This document shows, one piece after another, positions 12,025-22,710 of a stretch of 64,000 nt of DNA. Within the stretch, counting starts at the first letter, position 1. Every line of letters begins with the position of its first letter. The notes beneath the pieces are model-generated. The model was not told the origin of the DNA. It did no database searches and was given only the letters and a program-made list of their open reading frames with translations. Origin of the DNA: Zingiber officinale (taxonomy: Eukaryota > Streptophyta > Magnoliopsida > Zingiberales > Zingiberaceae); the NCBI RefSeq assembly GCF_018446385.1, contig NC_055991.1, positions 97,013,712-97,077,711 of the forward strand. The letters are read 5' to 3'. Made by a program: the position numbers and the translations under genes.

Positions 12025-13483
12025 TGTTACCCTCCGCAAGTGTACGGAAATGTCGCAAGTAATATAAAAGATTATCGTATCCACAGGGACTGGAATAAGC
12101 ACTAGAAATGTCTCAATGCGAATTAGCTAAACAACAATCCAATTGTTTCAAATGCAAAGTGAAGGTAAACAAATCTAATATTAAAGATCAACAAACAAGA
12201 GTTTAGTATTTTGGGTTATGATAAAGGGAGATTCTAGGAGTTTCAGTTTCTTTGTAAGATTTCTTGAATGTAAATGGTTCACCAATTCTTATCCCTCAAT
12301 TGCCAAACAATTGTAGAAAGTTGCCGGTTCTCTCTTGCAATAGATAACCGGCTAAAGACAGAGAAATGTATTCCTATTTCCTCTTCAAGATTATCTCTCA
12401 AACGTCCTTACACGGGCTTGCACCTGTCACGTGGATCCCTCGGATGATCGAGTGAGAGTTTATCTTTACAAAGTCCACAAGAAATCCAAACAATCAATCA
12501 AGAATGAGAATTAAGCACAAATCACCATTAATCATTCAAGATCTAATTGATACAAGCAAGACAATGTCATTGAAACAAGAAAATGGCAAATCCATAAGAG
12601 ATTACATCAATCCATCATACAAATACTCCCTTAATCCTAGAATACAAGATCTACTCCATGAATCGAGGAAGAATACCTGAAGAAATAAAGATTACAAGCA
12701 TTTCTTAAATCCCCAATCCAAGAAACCAAGAAAAGGGGGAAAGAGAAAACTTATCTACGAAGAAGCCTCATCTTCGGATCCAATCCTCGCTCCGGAGTCG
12801 AAATCGTCAAGAACTCCCCTCGAATCGCCCAGAAATCCTCCCAAGAATGGGAGGAAACCACCAAATCTTGCCTTCTCCCAAAGGGGGAGAGATCCCCTTT
12901 CAATTCATGAAGGAGGGTTTAAATAGAGGAGGAAATCGGGCGCCACACGACCCCATGACACGGCCGTGTGAGATTCACACGGCCATGTCCAGTTCCTTCT
13001 CTGCCAAAGCTGCACGGCCGTGTGACTCCACACGGCCAGGACCCTTCTGCTCTCTGGAAATGCTACACGGCCGTGTGGTGCACACGGCCACCACCTGCTT
13101 GGCCTCTGGAAAACTCACACGGCCGTGTAGATCTACACGGCCATGTAAGGCATCTGCTCTAATTTCTTCAAATCAAGACACGACCGTGTGAGATTCACAT
13201 GGCCATGTCCTCTTCCCTTCCTGTTAAAACTACACGGCCGTGTGTGGTACACGGCCTGATGCTCTCTCCCTTCAATTCCTTCCAAGCTTGCCCGAGGACG
13301 CATAATCTTCACCAATTTCGACTCCTGTGTACAGAAAATGCACAAAAAGCAGATCTCCGAACCAAAAGAGTAAATATGCTAAAAGGAAAGCTGGAAGTAT
13401 AAAAATGCATAGATCAAGCATGCTCAAAGTATGTAAATGTGCGTAAAAACATGCATAAAAGAGTATATAATCTACGCACATCA
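12025..13483 (-). repeat. Element C, middle LTR (1,459 bp)
   Basis: Sense-strand start TGATGTGCGTAG at 13483 and end GGAGGGTAACA at 12025. It matches LTR 19349-20964 except for point differences and the lack of about 157 bp that are present near 19697-19853 in the other copy. It contains the CACGGCCGTG palindrome cluster (12957-13255) and an AT core-promoter-like box (TTTAAATAG at 12918-12926) just beyond it. Confidence 0.88.
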
Positions 13484-14542
13484 CACCCCCAGACTTAAAC
13501 CTTTGCTTGTCCTCAAGCAAAATGCTGCAGTCTAAATTCATATGTTCTACAACACATTCATAAAACCTAGTGCACTTTCCTAACTCTATCAAAAAGTTTC
13601 ATTAACAAGCGTGATCATGGAAACAAGTAAAGTATGGTTCAAGCATAAGAATCTTGTGCACAGTGTAAAAGTAACTCAACATCCTTCAAGTTTCAATCCA
13701 TGTCCTAGTCAAGTCGTCATCAAATTTGAATTCCTAGTGTTTCCAGTAAAAGACAAGTAACCAGTGATAGGCACTTACTCACCATTCACTTGGTTCATAT
13801 TTCTCAACTAACCCAAGGTCTCAAAGGTGTGCTCAATCTCAAGGGAAGCTAAGCAGTCATTTCCCCAGTAACCTAACTCGGTCTCAAAGGGGTGACTTGC
13901 TAGATTCCACTCATGACAACTGTTTTTTATATCCCTTATTTTTTTTAAATTTTTTTTATAAGTGTTTGCATTGTGCAAAACTTATTTACAAATGTACTTT
14001 TAGCACACATGTTGGGATATTTTGATTTTTCCAAACGAGCTTTAATGATTTGAGCCTCATCCAGTAACCAAAATGAAAGTTGAGAAATCACCATGGAAAC
14101 CAAGTACTAAGCAAACAAGATGAATCATGACTATTTCAATGACATCAACTATTCAAGCATCAAGCACAAGTGTAGTGAAGATAAAATCCTTAAGGTTGAA
14201 CCAAAACTAAAACTCATCACCATAAGATTCTTAGCTTATTAATGCTTCCCAAGATAGAAAAAAAAACTACACAAAGTTTACTACTAGCATCATTCGAACA
14301 TCATGAATCAAGACAATAATCGTGCTAACATTTCACTTGAATCCAAGAAAGCATATAAGTGAAGATTTGATGTTCTCAAAATTTTTTTTTTGCCATGATT
14401 ATTTCAAAAACAAGCAAAATAAAGCAACAAGCAATGAAAATAAGAACCAACATGAAAAACTAACAAAAACTAAAAACTGAAAACCAAACTAAATAGTACA
14501 TGACACCCCCCCAGACTTAAACTTTTCATCGTCCCGATGAAA
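13484..14542 (-). other. Element C, polypurine tract and 3' non-coding spacer
   Basis: The sense strand ends in a purine-rich tract (AAGTCTGGGGGTG at about 13484-13496) directly before the LTR. The remainder is AT-rich with no coding signal. The same CCCCCAGACTTAAAC motif recurs at 14508-14522, next to the end of the ORF at 14543. Confidence 0.65.
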
Positions 14543-16051
14543 TCAATATGGTGGAGGAGGTGGAGGTGGACGAGGGAAAGGGGGTCTACGACGTGGTTGG
14601 CCAATAGGAAAATTAGGAAAACCTGGAATCTCACCCAAGGATCTATGATACTCATATAAAGCATCTACTTGTTGGCTAGTAAGCGTCATGCTCTGCATAA
14701 AATCTCTCATCCTAGCCTGATCAGTATCATAATCCTGCACAAACTCAGCCACTTGACCTTGAAAATTCCTCGTAAACTGAAAATGATTTTGTACCTCCCT
14801 AAACTGATCATCAGATAAAGAGAAGCGACCCTCCAACATTTTTCGTTGGGCATCTTGCTTCTCATGAAGTGATTCTAGAGACGTACGAAAATCTGAAAAA
14901 TCAAACCTAGAAGATCCCGTGCCATATGCAAAAGAATGCCTAGCAGGCTCCATAAAACTAGAAGGTTGCGGGTGTCCAGATGACGAGGGCTCATGATGTG
15001 GCTCAGTGTCTCCAGGTATAGAAGGGTTATCCTCAAAATCTAACTCAGAAATTACCCAATTAGCCGGGTTACGAATAGTAGTTCGTTCAGGAAAAGGAAG
15101 GGGTAAAGGAGAACCACTCCTCCTAGGAAACGCGAAACCATTCTCATCCCGAACGATCATTTTCATAGCAAGACATGTATCAATGTCAATCATGTCATTA
15201 CCATGAATTATTTCCAACCCATCAACATCAAGATTTAAATTATAAGCTATTCGGGTAATCAAACCACCAAAAACAATTGATCCCGATGATGCCCTAGCAA
15301 ATCTTAATAAGGTTTGAACAAAATGAAAACCAGAATCAAATTCAACCTTATAAAGCATAGCCCATAAAGCATAAAGCTCTATCTTTTTAACCACCCCATC
15401 ACTCTCTCCCCTACCAAAAATAATTTTACTCATGACTCTATGTAGATACCTAAAGATGAGGTTTTGCATATGGGAGGCCTTAGCTCTTGAAGGCTCATAA
15501 GGTTGATCTAACCCAGTTATTGCATTCCAAAAATGATTCCAATTAAATCTTGGGTCAAACCTACGAGGGCTACCCGTGGTTAATCCAAAACAAGAATTAA
15601 AGTCACTAAATGCCCATAGAAATTCTTGATTCATTAGTCTAAATGAGATTTTTCCAAAATAATCATCTTCATTAGTAAAATGGACATCCAATGAACTTAA
15701 AAATTCCAAAACAAGACGAGGATATGTAGGCAAATGTGTGTACATAATATCACTCCAATCCAAAAACCCAATCATCAAATCTACATCTTCCCTAATTCCA
15801 AGCATATCAAGAACAGTTGGGTCCATATATCTAGTACACACTATCTTTCTATTGACAAGAATTGCAAATCTAGTTACTTGATCATCATTTCTAAACACAA
15901 TATTGAATTCATTGTCATTACCTTCGTTGCGTGAAGTCCTTTTGCCTTTGCCCTTCACTGGTTGTTTTCCTTTGTCCCTTGATGGCTCCTTCTCTTTGTC
16001 CCCACTGGATCCACCACCTCTTTTGCGAAGTTTCTTCAAAATGTTGGACAT
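14543..16051 (-). CDS. Element C second ORF, 502 aa, plant-transposon protein (Athila ORF type)
   Basis: Open from ATG at 16051 to TGA just before 14543, with no break. It has a basic, Ser/Gly/Lys-rich N-terminus (residues ~1-50, several K/R clusters that could be a nuclear signal). A central domain (~55-300) is rich in aromatic residues, with blocks such as DPTVLDMLGI, FSDFNSCFGLTTGSPRRFDP and ELYALWAMLYKVEF. Next comes a Ser/Pro/His linker (~330-375), a likely coiled coil (~385-470) and a proline-run C-terminus. This resembles the putative plant transposon/Athila ORF family, which sits where env would be in the env-like position; its role is unknown. Position 3' of gag-protease and its own leader with palindromes are shared with D. 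Confidence 0.7.
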   Translation of the reverse strand: MSNILKKLRKRGGGSSGDKEKEPSRDKGKQPVKGKGKRTSRNEGNDNEFNIVFRNDDQVTRFAILVNRKIVCTRYMDPTVLDMLGIREDVDLMIGFLDWSDIMYTHLPTYPRLVLEFLSSLDVHFTNEDDYFGKISFRLMNQEFLWAFSDFNSCFGLTTGSPRRFDPRFNWNHFWNAITGLDQPYEPSRAKASHMQNLIFRYLHRVMSKIIFGRGESDGVVKKIELYALWAMLYKVEFDSGFHFVQTLLRFARASSGSIVFGGLITRIAYNLNLDVDGLEIIHGNDMIDIDTCLAMKMIVRDENGFAFPRRSGSPLPLPFPERTTIRNPANWVISELDFEDNPSIPGDTEPHHEPSSSGHPQPSSFMEPARHSFAYGTGSSRFDFSDFRTSLESLHEKQDAQRKMLEGRFSLSDDQFREVQNHFQFTRNFQGQVAEFVQDYDTDQARMRDFMQSMTLTSQQVDALYEYHRSLGEIPGFPNFPIGQPRRRPPFPRPPPPPPPY

Positions 16052-16709
16052 CTTGATGAGTTTAGATAGGGGAAGAATTATCTAGGGTTGGAAAAATGGA
16101 ACTCAAAGAACAAAACTTCAAAGAGCAAAGATCTTAGGTTAGGGGAACAAAAAGTCGAAGTCTTAGAGAGGAGGAGAATCCGGATCTAAGAGATCTTGAG
16201 GGATTAGAGAGGAGTTTTTAAGAGATTGGGAGAGAAAGAGATGTTTTGGAGAGTTGGGGGTGTGCGGAACACGGCCAAGATCTGGTCGTGTAAGGTAGAA
16301 AAAAGACTTTAATAACTCTCCTACACGGGCCGTGCAGATCCACACGGCCTCCCCCTCTTCCTTCTCTGGATTCTTCGCACGGCCGTGTCTGGGACACGGC
16401 CTCTCCATCTTTCTCCTCGGGATTCTTTACACGGCCGTGTTTGAGACACGGCCTAGACCTTTTTCTCCTCGGGAGATCTTACACGGCCGTGTCTGGATGA
16501 CACGGCCCAAACACTTCCCTTCTCTGCAACCTTTGCCTGGCCGTGTATAGCACACGGCCGGGCTCTGTTTTGCACCTAACCTGAAAACAAAATCAAAAGA
16601 ATGCATCAAACTAAAAGAAATTAAAATACAAATCAAAACTAACTAAAAGAACCCTTGGGTTGCCTCCCAAGAAGCGCTTGTTTAAGGTCTTTAGCTCGAC
16701 CAAACTTGA
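16052..16709 (-). promoter_or_regulatory. Element C inter-ORF spacer with CACGGCCGTG palindrome cluster
   Basis: Non-coding. Next to the protease remnant (about 16645-16710) is the sense phrase GCGCTTCTTGGGAGGCAACC, common after pol in Athila-type elements. Between 16265 and 16560 are about six units of ACACGGCCGTGT, each followed 4-8 bases later by ACACGGCC. The same units are in the LTR, although the surrounding sequence is not homologous. A pyrimidine-rich leader (16060-16260) follows up to the ORF start. An internal promoter or RNA signal is possible but inferred. Confidence 0.55.
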
Positions 16710-17240
16710 TCATTCACTTCTTTTCCTCGCCCTTGGAGGACAGATATACTTTTCATTTTTGTTGGGAGATCTTCTCCCAACATCTTCCACCACATTGTCT
16801 CCTTCGTTTGGTGGCCTTCCATGAGGATGGAAATTCCATTCCTCAAGTTTATAAATGCTTGTCCTGCTACAAGCATTTAAAAGAGACGATACATGGTTAG
16901 AGATATTAGATAAATCATATTCCAACCTTTCCTTACCAATTACCAAAGAAAGCTTATGATTTTTGACATCAATTATAGCTCCAGCTGTAGCAAGGAAAGG
17001 TCTTCCTAATATGATAGGAATCCTGGGGTCCTCTTCCATGTCCAACACGACAAAATCTGTGGGAATAACATTCCCATCCACCTCTACTGGCACATCTTCT
17101 ATAATACCCAAAGGGTACCTGCAGGAATGATCGGCAAGTTGAAGTGCCATAGTAGTAAGTTTAATGTTTTTGAGACCTAATTTATTACAAATTGAATAGG
17201 GAATGAGGCTAACACTTGCCCCAAATCACAAAAAGCTTTT
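16710..17240 (-). pseudogene. Element C aspartic protease remnant; reverse transcriptase and integrase missing
   Basis: On the minus strand an open frame contains a VDGNVIPTDFVVLDMEEDP stretch, followed by the retropepsin block IILGRPFLATAGAIIDV. The upstream catalytic motif (DLGAS type) falls at about 17215-17228, where the gag frame passes into a different frame: a run of G is one base short compared with the frame needed. The frame ends at 16710 shortly after the protease domain, and no RT (YVDD-type), RNase H or integrase motif follows. It is therefore a gag-pro remnant, either an internal deletion or a non-autonomous lineage. Confidence 0.75.
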
Positions 17241-19129
17241 TCAAAAAAATATTTTCCTATGTTGCAAGGAATATAAAAGCTCCCTGGGTCCTTTAGTTTT
17301 GGGGAAGTGTTCTTCTCCAAAATAGCACTACATTCCTCACTAAGCGCAATTGTCTCAACCTCTCCTCTTCTTCTCTTGTTTGACATGAGATCCTTCAGGA
17401 ATTTGGCAAATCTAGGCATTTGAAGAATAGCATCAATAAGAGGTACCTCTACACAAATTTCCTTAACTTTTTCTAAAAACTTGCCAAATTCTTCATCTTT
17501 CTTGAGCATTGTAAGTCTCTGAGGAAAAGGGACAGCTTTGCTCTGATGGTTCAGTGGAAGAGTCTCTTCAACCTCAATGGTACTCTCCTCATTAGCTTGA
17601 ATCTGATTTGGTATAAGAGGAGAAAGCTCTTCTTCTTTTTGTATCCCTTTTGGAGCAGTCACTTGGGAGTCTCCCAAGGTCCGTCCGCTCCTAAGCTCAA
17701 TTCTATTGCAATGCTCCATAGGATTCACATCAGGTTTTCCTGGAAGTTGTCCTGGTGCTCTGGATGATGAGGAAGCTAGTTGGGCAATTTGAATATCCTG
17801 GATCTTTTGATGCTTTTCAGAATTATCCATTCTCTGAATGAGCTTTGCTAAATCTTGCTTCATTTCATTCTGACCTGAGATAATTTCTTCAAGCATCTTT
17901 TCAATATTTGACTTTGGTAAGCCTTGAGCAGATAGATGTTGAAAATTTTGTTGCCCAGCTTGAAAATTTGGTCTTGCCCCCATAGATGGTCCTTGATCTT
18001 GATTATTTCTGTAAGAAAAATTGGGATGGCTCTTCCATCCAGGGTTATAAGTATTTGAGTATGGGTTGTTCTGCCTTTGATTGTAACTCATGATTGCATC
18101 ACATTGTTCCAATTGATTGATTTGTGCAGTGGTAGCTCCCAATGGACATGAGTCATTTGAGTGCTCTGAACTCCCACATACTTCACAAGATGTACTAATA
18201 GCATTGGCCATATTAGCACTAGTCCCCATATTCTCAAATTTCTTTGTAAGAGCGTCCAATTTTGCAGACAAAAGAGTGACCGCATCTACATCAAACTTCC
18301 CTGATGCTTTAATTGTTGGGTTTATAGAAGAATAGCCACCACTTCTTTCATTTGCCCATTGATGATGATTTTGTGCTACACTGTCAATAATTTCTTCAGC
18401 TTCATCTAAACTTTTGTTCATAAGTGCCCCTCCAGCAGCTGAATCAAGGGACACTTTGGTATGATAGTTGATACCATTATAAAAAGTGTGCAACACTAAC
18501 CATCTTTCTAACCCATGATGTGGGCATTGTCTGAGCATACTATTATATCTATCCCATGCTTCAGAAAGAGATTCTGAGTCAGTTTGCTTGAAGCTTGCAA
18601 TTAAATTCCTCATATGAGCTGTTTTGCTTGGTGGATAGAATTTATCAAGAAACTGTTGCTCACACTGCTCCCAAGTGGTGATGCTATTAGGGGCCAAAGA
18701 ATTCAGCCATTGCTTTGCCCTATCTCTTAAAGAAAACCCAAATAATAATAATCTAACTGCTTCTGAAGGAATTCCATTCATTTTCATGGTACCACATATT
18801 TCATAAAAGACCTCTAAGTGTTGATTGGGGTCTTCATGAAGTCCTCCACCAAATTGGTTCTGCTGCACCATAGATATAATTGCGGGTTTGATCTCAAAGT
18901 TATTAGCTTCCACTGAAGGTCTGGAAATAATAGATCGAAAACCTCTTGCATAAGGTGCTGCATAATCCTTGAGTGGTCTATTCGCCATGTTCAAATGTTC
19001 CTGTTCTTCAATTTGCCTTTGAAGAATTCTTCTTTTATGGAAAGTTCTGTCAATCTCAGGGTCAAAAGGAAAGAATTCCCTTGCAAAGTTAGATCTTCGC
19101 ATACACAAGAACAAGATAGCAAATGACAA
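17177..19129 (-). CDS. Element C gag polyprotein, 650 aa
   Basis: Intact from ATG 19129. It has an N-terminal RSNFAREFFPFDPEIDRTFH segment, then the Retrotrans_gag capsid domain (~70-260; LLLFGFSLRDRAKQWLNSL, WEQCEQQFLDKFYPPSKT and SESLSEAWDRYNSMLRQCPH blocks). A CX2CX4HX4C zinc knuckle (CEVCGSSEHSNDSC) lies near residue 320, followed by a Gln/Asn-rich linker and an MPRFAKFLKDL block. The protein would form virus-like particles and bind element RNA in the cytoplasm (family knowledge). The last residues leave the protease frame, so the gag-protease junction is broken. Confidence 0.88.
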   Translation of the reverse strand: MSFAILFLCMRRSNFAREFFPFDPEIDRTFHKRRILQRQIEEQEHLNMANRPLKDYAAPYARGFRSIISRPSVEANNFEIKPAIISMVQQNQFGGGLHEDPNQHLEVFYEICGTMKMNGIPSEAVRLLLFGFSLRDRAKQWLNSLAPNSITTWEQCEQQFLDKFYPPSKTAHMRNLIASFKQTDSESLSEAWDRYNSMLRQCPHHGLERWLVLHTFYNGINYHTKVSLDSAAGGALMNKSLDEAEEIIDSVAQNHHQWANERSGGYSSINPTIKASGKFDVDAVTLLSAKLDALTKKFENMGTSANMANAISTSCEVCGSSEHSNDSCPLGATTAQINQLEQCDAIMSYNQRQNNPYSNTYNPGWKSHPNFSYRNNQDQGPSMGARPNFQAGQQNFQHLSAQGLPKSNIEKMLEEIISGQNEMKQDLAKLIQRMDNSEKHQKIQDIQIAQLASSSSRAPGQLPGKPDVNPMEHCNRIELRSGRTLGDSQVTAPKGIQKEEELSPLIPNQIQANEESTIEVEETLPLNHQSKAVPFPQRLTMLKKDEEFGKFLEKVKEICVEVPLIDAILQMPRFAKFLKDLMSNKRRRGEVETIALSEECSAILEKNTSPKLKDPGSFYIPCNIGKYFFEKAFCDLGQVLASFPIQFVIN

Positions 19130-19324
19130 TTCAACAGAAAAAGAAAAATAAAAGAATCAAAAATGCAGAATTGAATTTGTACAAAAAGAATTAACAAGAA
19201 GTAAAAGTTATACAAGAAAGTAAAAACAGAAATCTAATGATTAGTTACAACTATGCAATATGAAAGGAAAACAAATGTTATGTTTAGTCTAACTCAATTG
19301 ATAATTCCTAATGTTATAGCGCAG

Positions 19325-19342
19325 TCCCCGGCAACGGCGCCA
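19325..19342 (-). other. Primer-binding site, tRNA-Asp type (first unit of C)
   Basis: Minus strand TGGCGCCGTTGCCGGGGA, six bases inside the LTR end at 19349. Identical to the site at 12001-12018. Confidence 0.88.
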
Positions 19343-19348
19343 AAAACT

Positions 19349-20964
19349 TGTTACCCTCCGTAAGTGTACGGAAATGTCGCAAGTAATATAAAAGATTATC
19401 GTATCCACAGGGACTGGAATAAGCACTAGAAATGTCTCAATGCGAATTAGCTAAACAACAATCCAATTGTTTCAAATGCAAAGTGAAGGTAAACAAATCT
19501 AATATTAAAGATCAACAAACAAAAGTTTAGTGTTTTGGGTTATGATAAAGGGAGATTCTAGGAGTTTCGGTTTCTTTGTAAGATTGCTTGAATGTAAATG
19601 GTTTACCAATTCTTATCCCTCAATTGCCAAACAATTGTAGAAAATTCCCGGTTCTCTCTTGCAATAGATAACCGGCTAAGGACTGAGAAATGTATCTAAA
19701 TATGATCAATTAGACGTGAACCTACGTTGTCCTTACACAGAAGCGCACCTATTACTATGCCTTCCTCGGATATCAACATAGAAGCCCACAACTTATTAAT
19801 CTATCAAGATACAAGAAACTAATCACAAGATCCATCCTACTCTCTTGAATATTCCTATTTCCTCTTCAAGATTATCTCTCAAACGTCCTTACACGGGCTT
19901 GCACCTGTCACGTGGATCCCTCGGATGATCGAGTGAGAGTTTATCTTTACAAAGTCCACAAGAAATCCAAACAATCAATCAAGAATGAGAATTAAGCACA
20001 AATCACCATTAATCATTCAAGATCTAATTGATACAAGCAAGACAATGTCATTGAAACAAGAAAATGGCAAATCCATAAGAGATTACATCAATCCATCATA
20101 CAAATACTCCCTTAATCCTAGAATACAATATCTACTCCATGAATCGAGGAAGAATACCCGAAGAAATAAAGATTACAAGCATTTCTTAAATCCCCAATCC
20201 AAGAAACCAAGTAAAGGGGGAAAGAGAAAACTTATCTACGAAGAAGCCTCGTCTTCGGATCCAATCCTCACTCCGGAGTCGAAATCGTCAAGAACTCCCC
20301 TCGAATCGCCCAGAAATCCTCCCAAGAATGGGAGGAAACCATCAAATCTTATCTTCTCCCAAAGGGGGAGAGATCCCCTTTCAATTCATGAAGGAGGATT
20401 TAAATAGAGGAGGAAATCGGGCGCCACACGGCCCCATGACACGGCCGTGTGAGATTCACACGGCCATGTCCAATTCCTTCTCTGCCAAAGCTGCACGACC
20501 GTGTGACTCCACACGGCCAGGACCCTTCTGCTCTCTGGAAATGCTACACGACCGTGTGGTGCACACGGCCACCACCTTCTTGGCCTCTGGAAAACTCACA
20601 CGGCCGTGTAGATCTACACGGCCATGTAAGGCATCTGCTCTAATTTCTTCAAATCAAGACACGGCCGTGTGAGATTCACACGGCCATGTCCTCTTCCCTT
20701 CCTGTTAAAACTACACGGCCGTGTGTGGTACACGGCCTGTTGCTCTCTCCCTTCAATTCCTTCCAAGCTTGCCCGAGGACACATAATCTTCACCAATTTT
20801 GACTCCTGTGTACAGAAAATGCACAAAAAGCAGATCTCCAAACCAAAAGAGTAAATATGCTAAAAGGAAAGCTGGAAGTATAAAAATGCATAGATCAAGC
20901 ATGCTCAAAGTATGTAAATGTGCGTAAAAACATGCATAAAAGAGTATATAATCTACACACATCA
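19349..20964 (-). repeat. Element C 5' LTR (1,616 bp) with palindrome cluster and core promoter
   Basis: In sense it starts TGATGTGTGTAG (20964) and ends GGAGGGTAACA (19349). Between 20435 and 20735 are six units of an ACACGGCCGTGT-type palindrome, each followed by ACACGGCC. A CTCTATTTAAATCC box (sense; about 20396-20409) lies about 15 bases downstream of the cluster and could be the core promoter. An open antisense frame at 19985-20407 looks fortuitous, because the other LTR copy has a stop in it. Confidence 0.88.
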
Positions 20965-21724
20965 ACCACCTTAAGGTGAGTAAGAAGGTGGATATGGGTG
21001 GGTAAACACTTTATAATTAAGTGGCTACGACAGGGACTGAGAGGAGGAATTGGTTTTGGTCTCCTGATGAACTTGAGCTTCCCGTGTTCGCCCCGAACAC
21101 CCAACTCGAGTTCATCAATAATATCTCAATCCACTAAAAAGTTATTATTGAACTACCGCACCAATCTCATATTACTATATGGGCTCCTTCTTATCATGAG
21201 TGTGTTAGTCTCCCTGTGTTTAAGATATAGAATGCCCACTAATTAATTGAGTTACTGACAAGTTACTTAATTAATATCTAGCTCCAAGAGTAGTACCACT
21301 CAACCTTATTGTCATGTTGGACTAAGTCCACCTGTAGGGTTTATATAACAATCCTTATGAGCTCCTCTTGGGGATATTATCAACCTAAATTACTAGGACA
21401 CAGTTTCATTCTATAATCAACAACACATCATATAAATAATACCATTTCTCAACTTATCGGGCCTATTGATTTATCAAACTAAATCTCACCCTTTGATAAA
21501 TTAAAGAAATGAATATTGAGTATATGTGCTTGTTATTATATCATGATTAAGAGCACACACTTCCATAATAACAAAGGTTTTATTCTTTTATGCAGTCAGT
21601 ATAAAAAGAACTTACCTTAAATGATCCTGTTCAATACACTCAGAGTGTACTAGTGTAATTTTATAGTCAAGATAAACTAATACCAAATTACACTACGACT
21701 ATTCCAATGGTTTGTTCCTATCCA
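20965..21724 (-). repeat. Copia element B, 3' LTR, middle segment
   Basis: Matches element A's LTR at 28850-29542 and 48060-48780 in reverse orientation (AACACCCAACTCGAGTTCATC and GACTATTCCAATGGTTTG blocks). It is cut on the left by element C and on the right by the CACTA element. Confidence 0.85.
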
Positions 21725-22239
21725 CACTACAAGAAAAACCCTCATAAACATCAGTTTTCCACCGCTATCTATTACAAAATCGACCGATGTCTATGAAGGC
21801 GATGTTAAAAGTCTGCCATTTTAGACATCGGGTTATAACCGGTGTAGTATCACTTAACGACACCGGCTTTTGAATCGGTTATGCACCGGTGTAGTATCAC
21901 TTAATGACACCGTTTCAACAATGGTGTAAAACCGATATAATATATGTTAATAACACCAGTTTTGGCAGTGGTGGAAAACCGATGCAATATCAGTATTGTT
22001 TAACGACGTTGATTCGATTTATGAAACAGTGAAAAACTGATATTATACAACATTTTAATAGTACAAAATTTAGTTAATATTATTATACATCGGTGTATCT
22101 AAACACACCAAGTCAATATCGATGTAACCAACACATAAATATTATTCTTACAATATAAAAAGATAATAGATATTGTACACATCAAGTCCGTATCCACAAA
22201 TTACATAAATATTCTTCTTACAACATCAAAAGATAATTA

Positions 22240-22710
22240 ACTATGATGCTTAAATCGCATTGGCTGATGACAAATCACTGACAGGGGCTAAATCACCTTG
22301 AAAAATTATATCAAGCTTATAGTTGCAGGGAGCAGTGTTGCCATTTTCAGTCAACTTCTGTAAAAATCTTCTACCATTGTTGACTTTATGTTTGTAGCTG
22401 ATGTCAAACGCATTTCATCAATTTCTATTGTAAGCAAGGCGTCGCATACAACCCGTCCAACTTGGAGAATTTTTAGGCAACCTGATAGGATGTAGTTGTA
22501 ATGAGCAAAAAGATCAACAACGAAAGATCAACTGCAATAGATAGGGCACTTACCTGCAACTAGGCATCGAGGATGTGGTTTCTTTGTGCTTATGTAGTGG
22601 ATTACTGGTTCCTTCTCATAAATGTGCTTGCAGTCCATCCTGCTTGATGAAGAACAACAGACAGAAAGAACACAGTTTATGACTTTAATAATAATAATAA
22701 CATACCTTTT
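22240..22710 (-). pseudogene. Exon-like segments of unknown origin inside the CACTA element
   Basis: Minus strand: an open block near 22640-22552 (DCKHIYEKEPVIHYISTKKP and following) ends in a strong splice donor (CAG|GTAAGT at 22552-22545). A second block near 22480-22255 reads VGRVVCDALLTIEIDEMRLT, then after a shift NGNTAPCNYKLDIIFQGDLA, ending in TAA. Codon-like composition and splice signals suggest further captured exons, possibly of a third gene. I do not recognise the protein. Confidence 0.4.

Larger units (their letters stand above)
10120..20964 (-). mobile_element. Composite Athila/Tat-like Ty3-gypsy element C with three LTRs inside one target duplication
   Basis: Flanked by the 5-bp direct repeat ACCAC (10115-10119, 20965-20969). 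Sense is the minus strand: LTR 20964-19349, PBS, gag, protease remnant, spacer, a second ORF, PPT, LTR 13483-12025, a second PBS, a second gag (11805-10200), and an 80-bp LTR stub (10199-10120). The two gag copies are nearly identical. Reverse transcriptase, RNase H and integrase are absent. The simplest history is unequal LTR recombination giving LTR-int-LTR-int-LTR, then a deletion from gag into the last LTR. Confidence 0.85.

Noticed and set aside
19985..20407. 140-codon open frame on the plus strand in element C's LTR
   Set aside because: Antisense to the element, interrupted in the other LTR copy, and no recognisable protein features.
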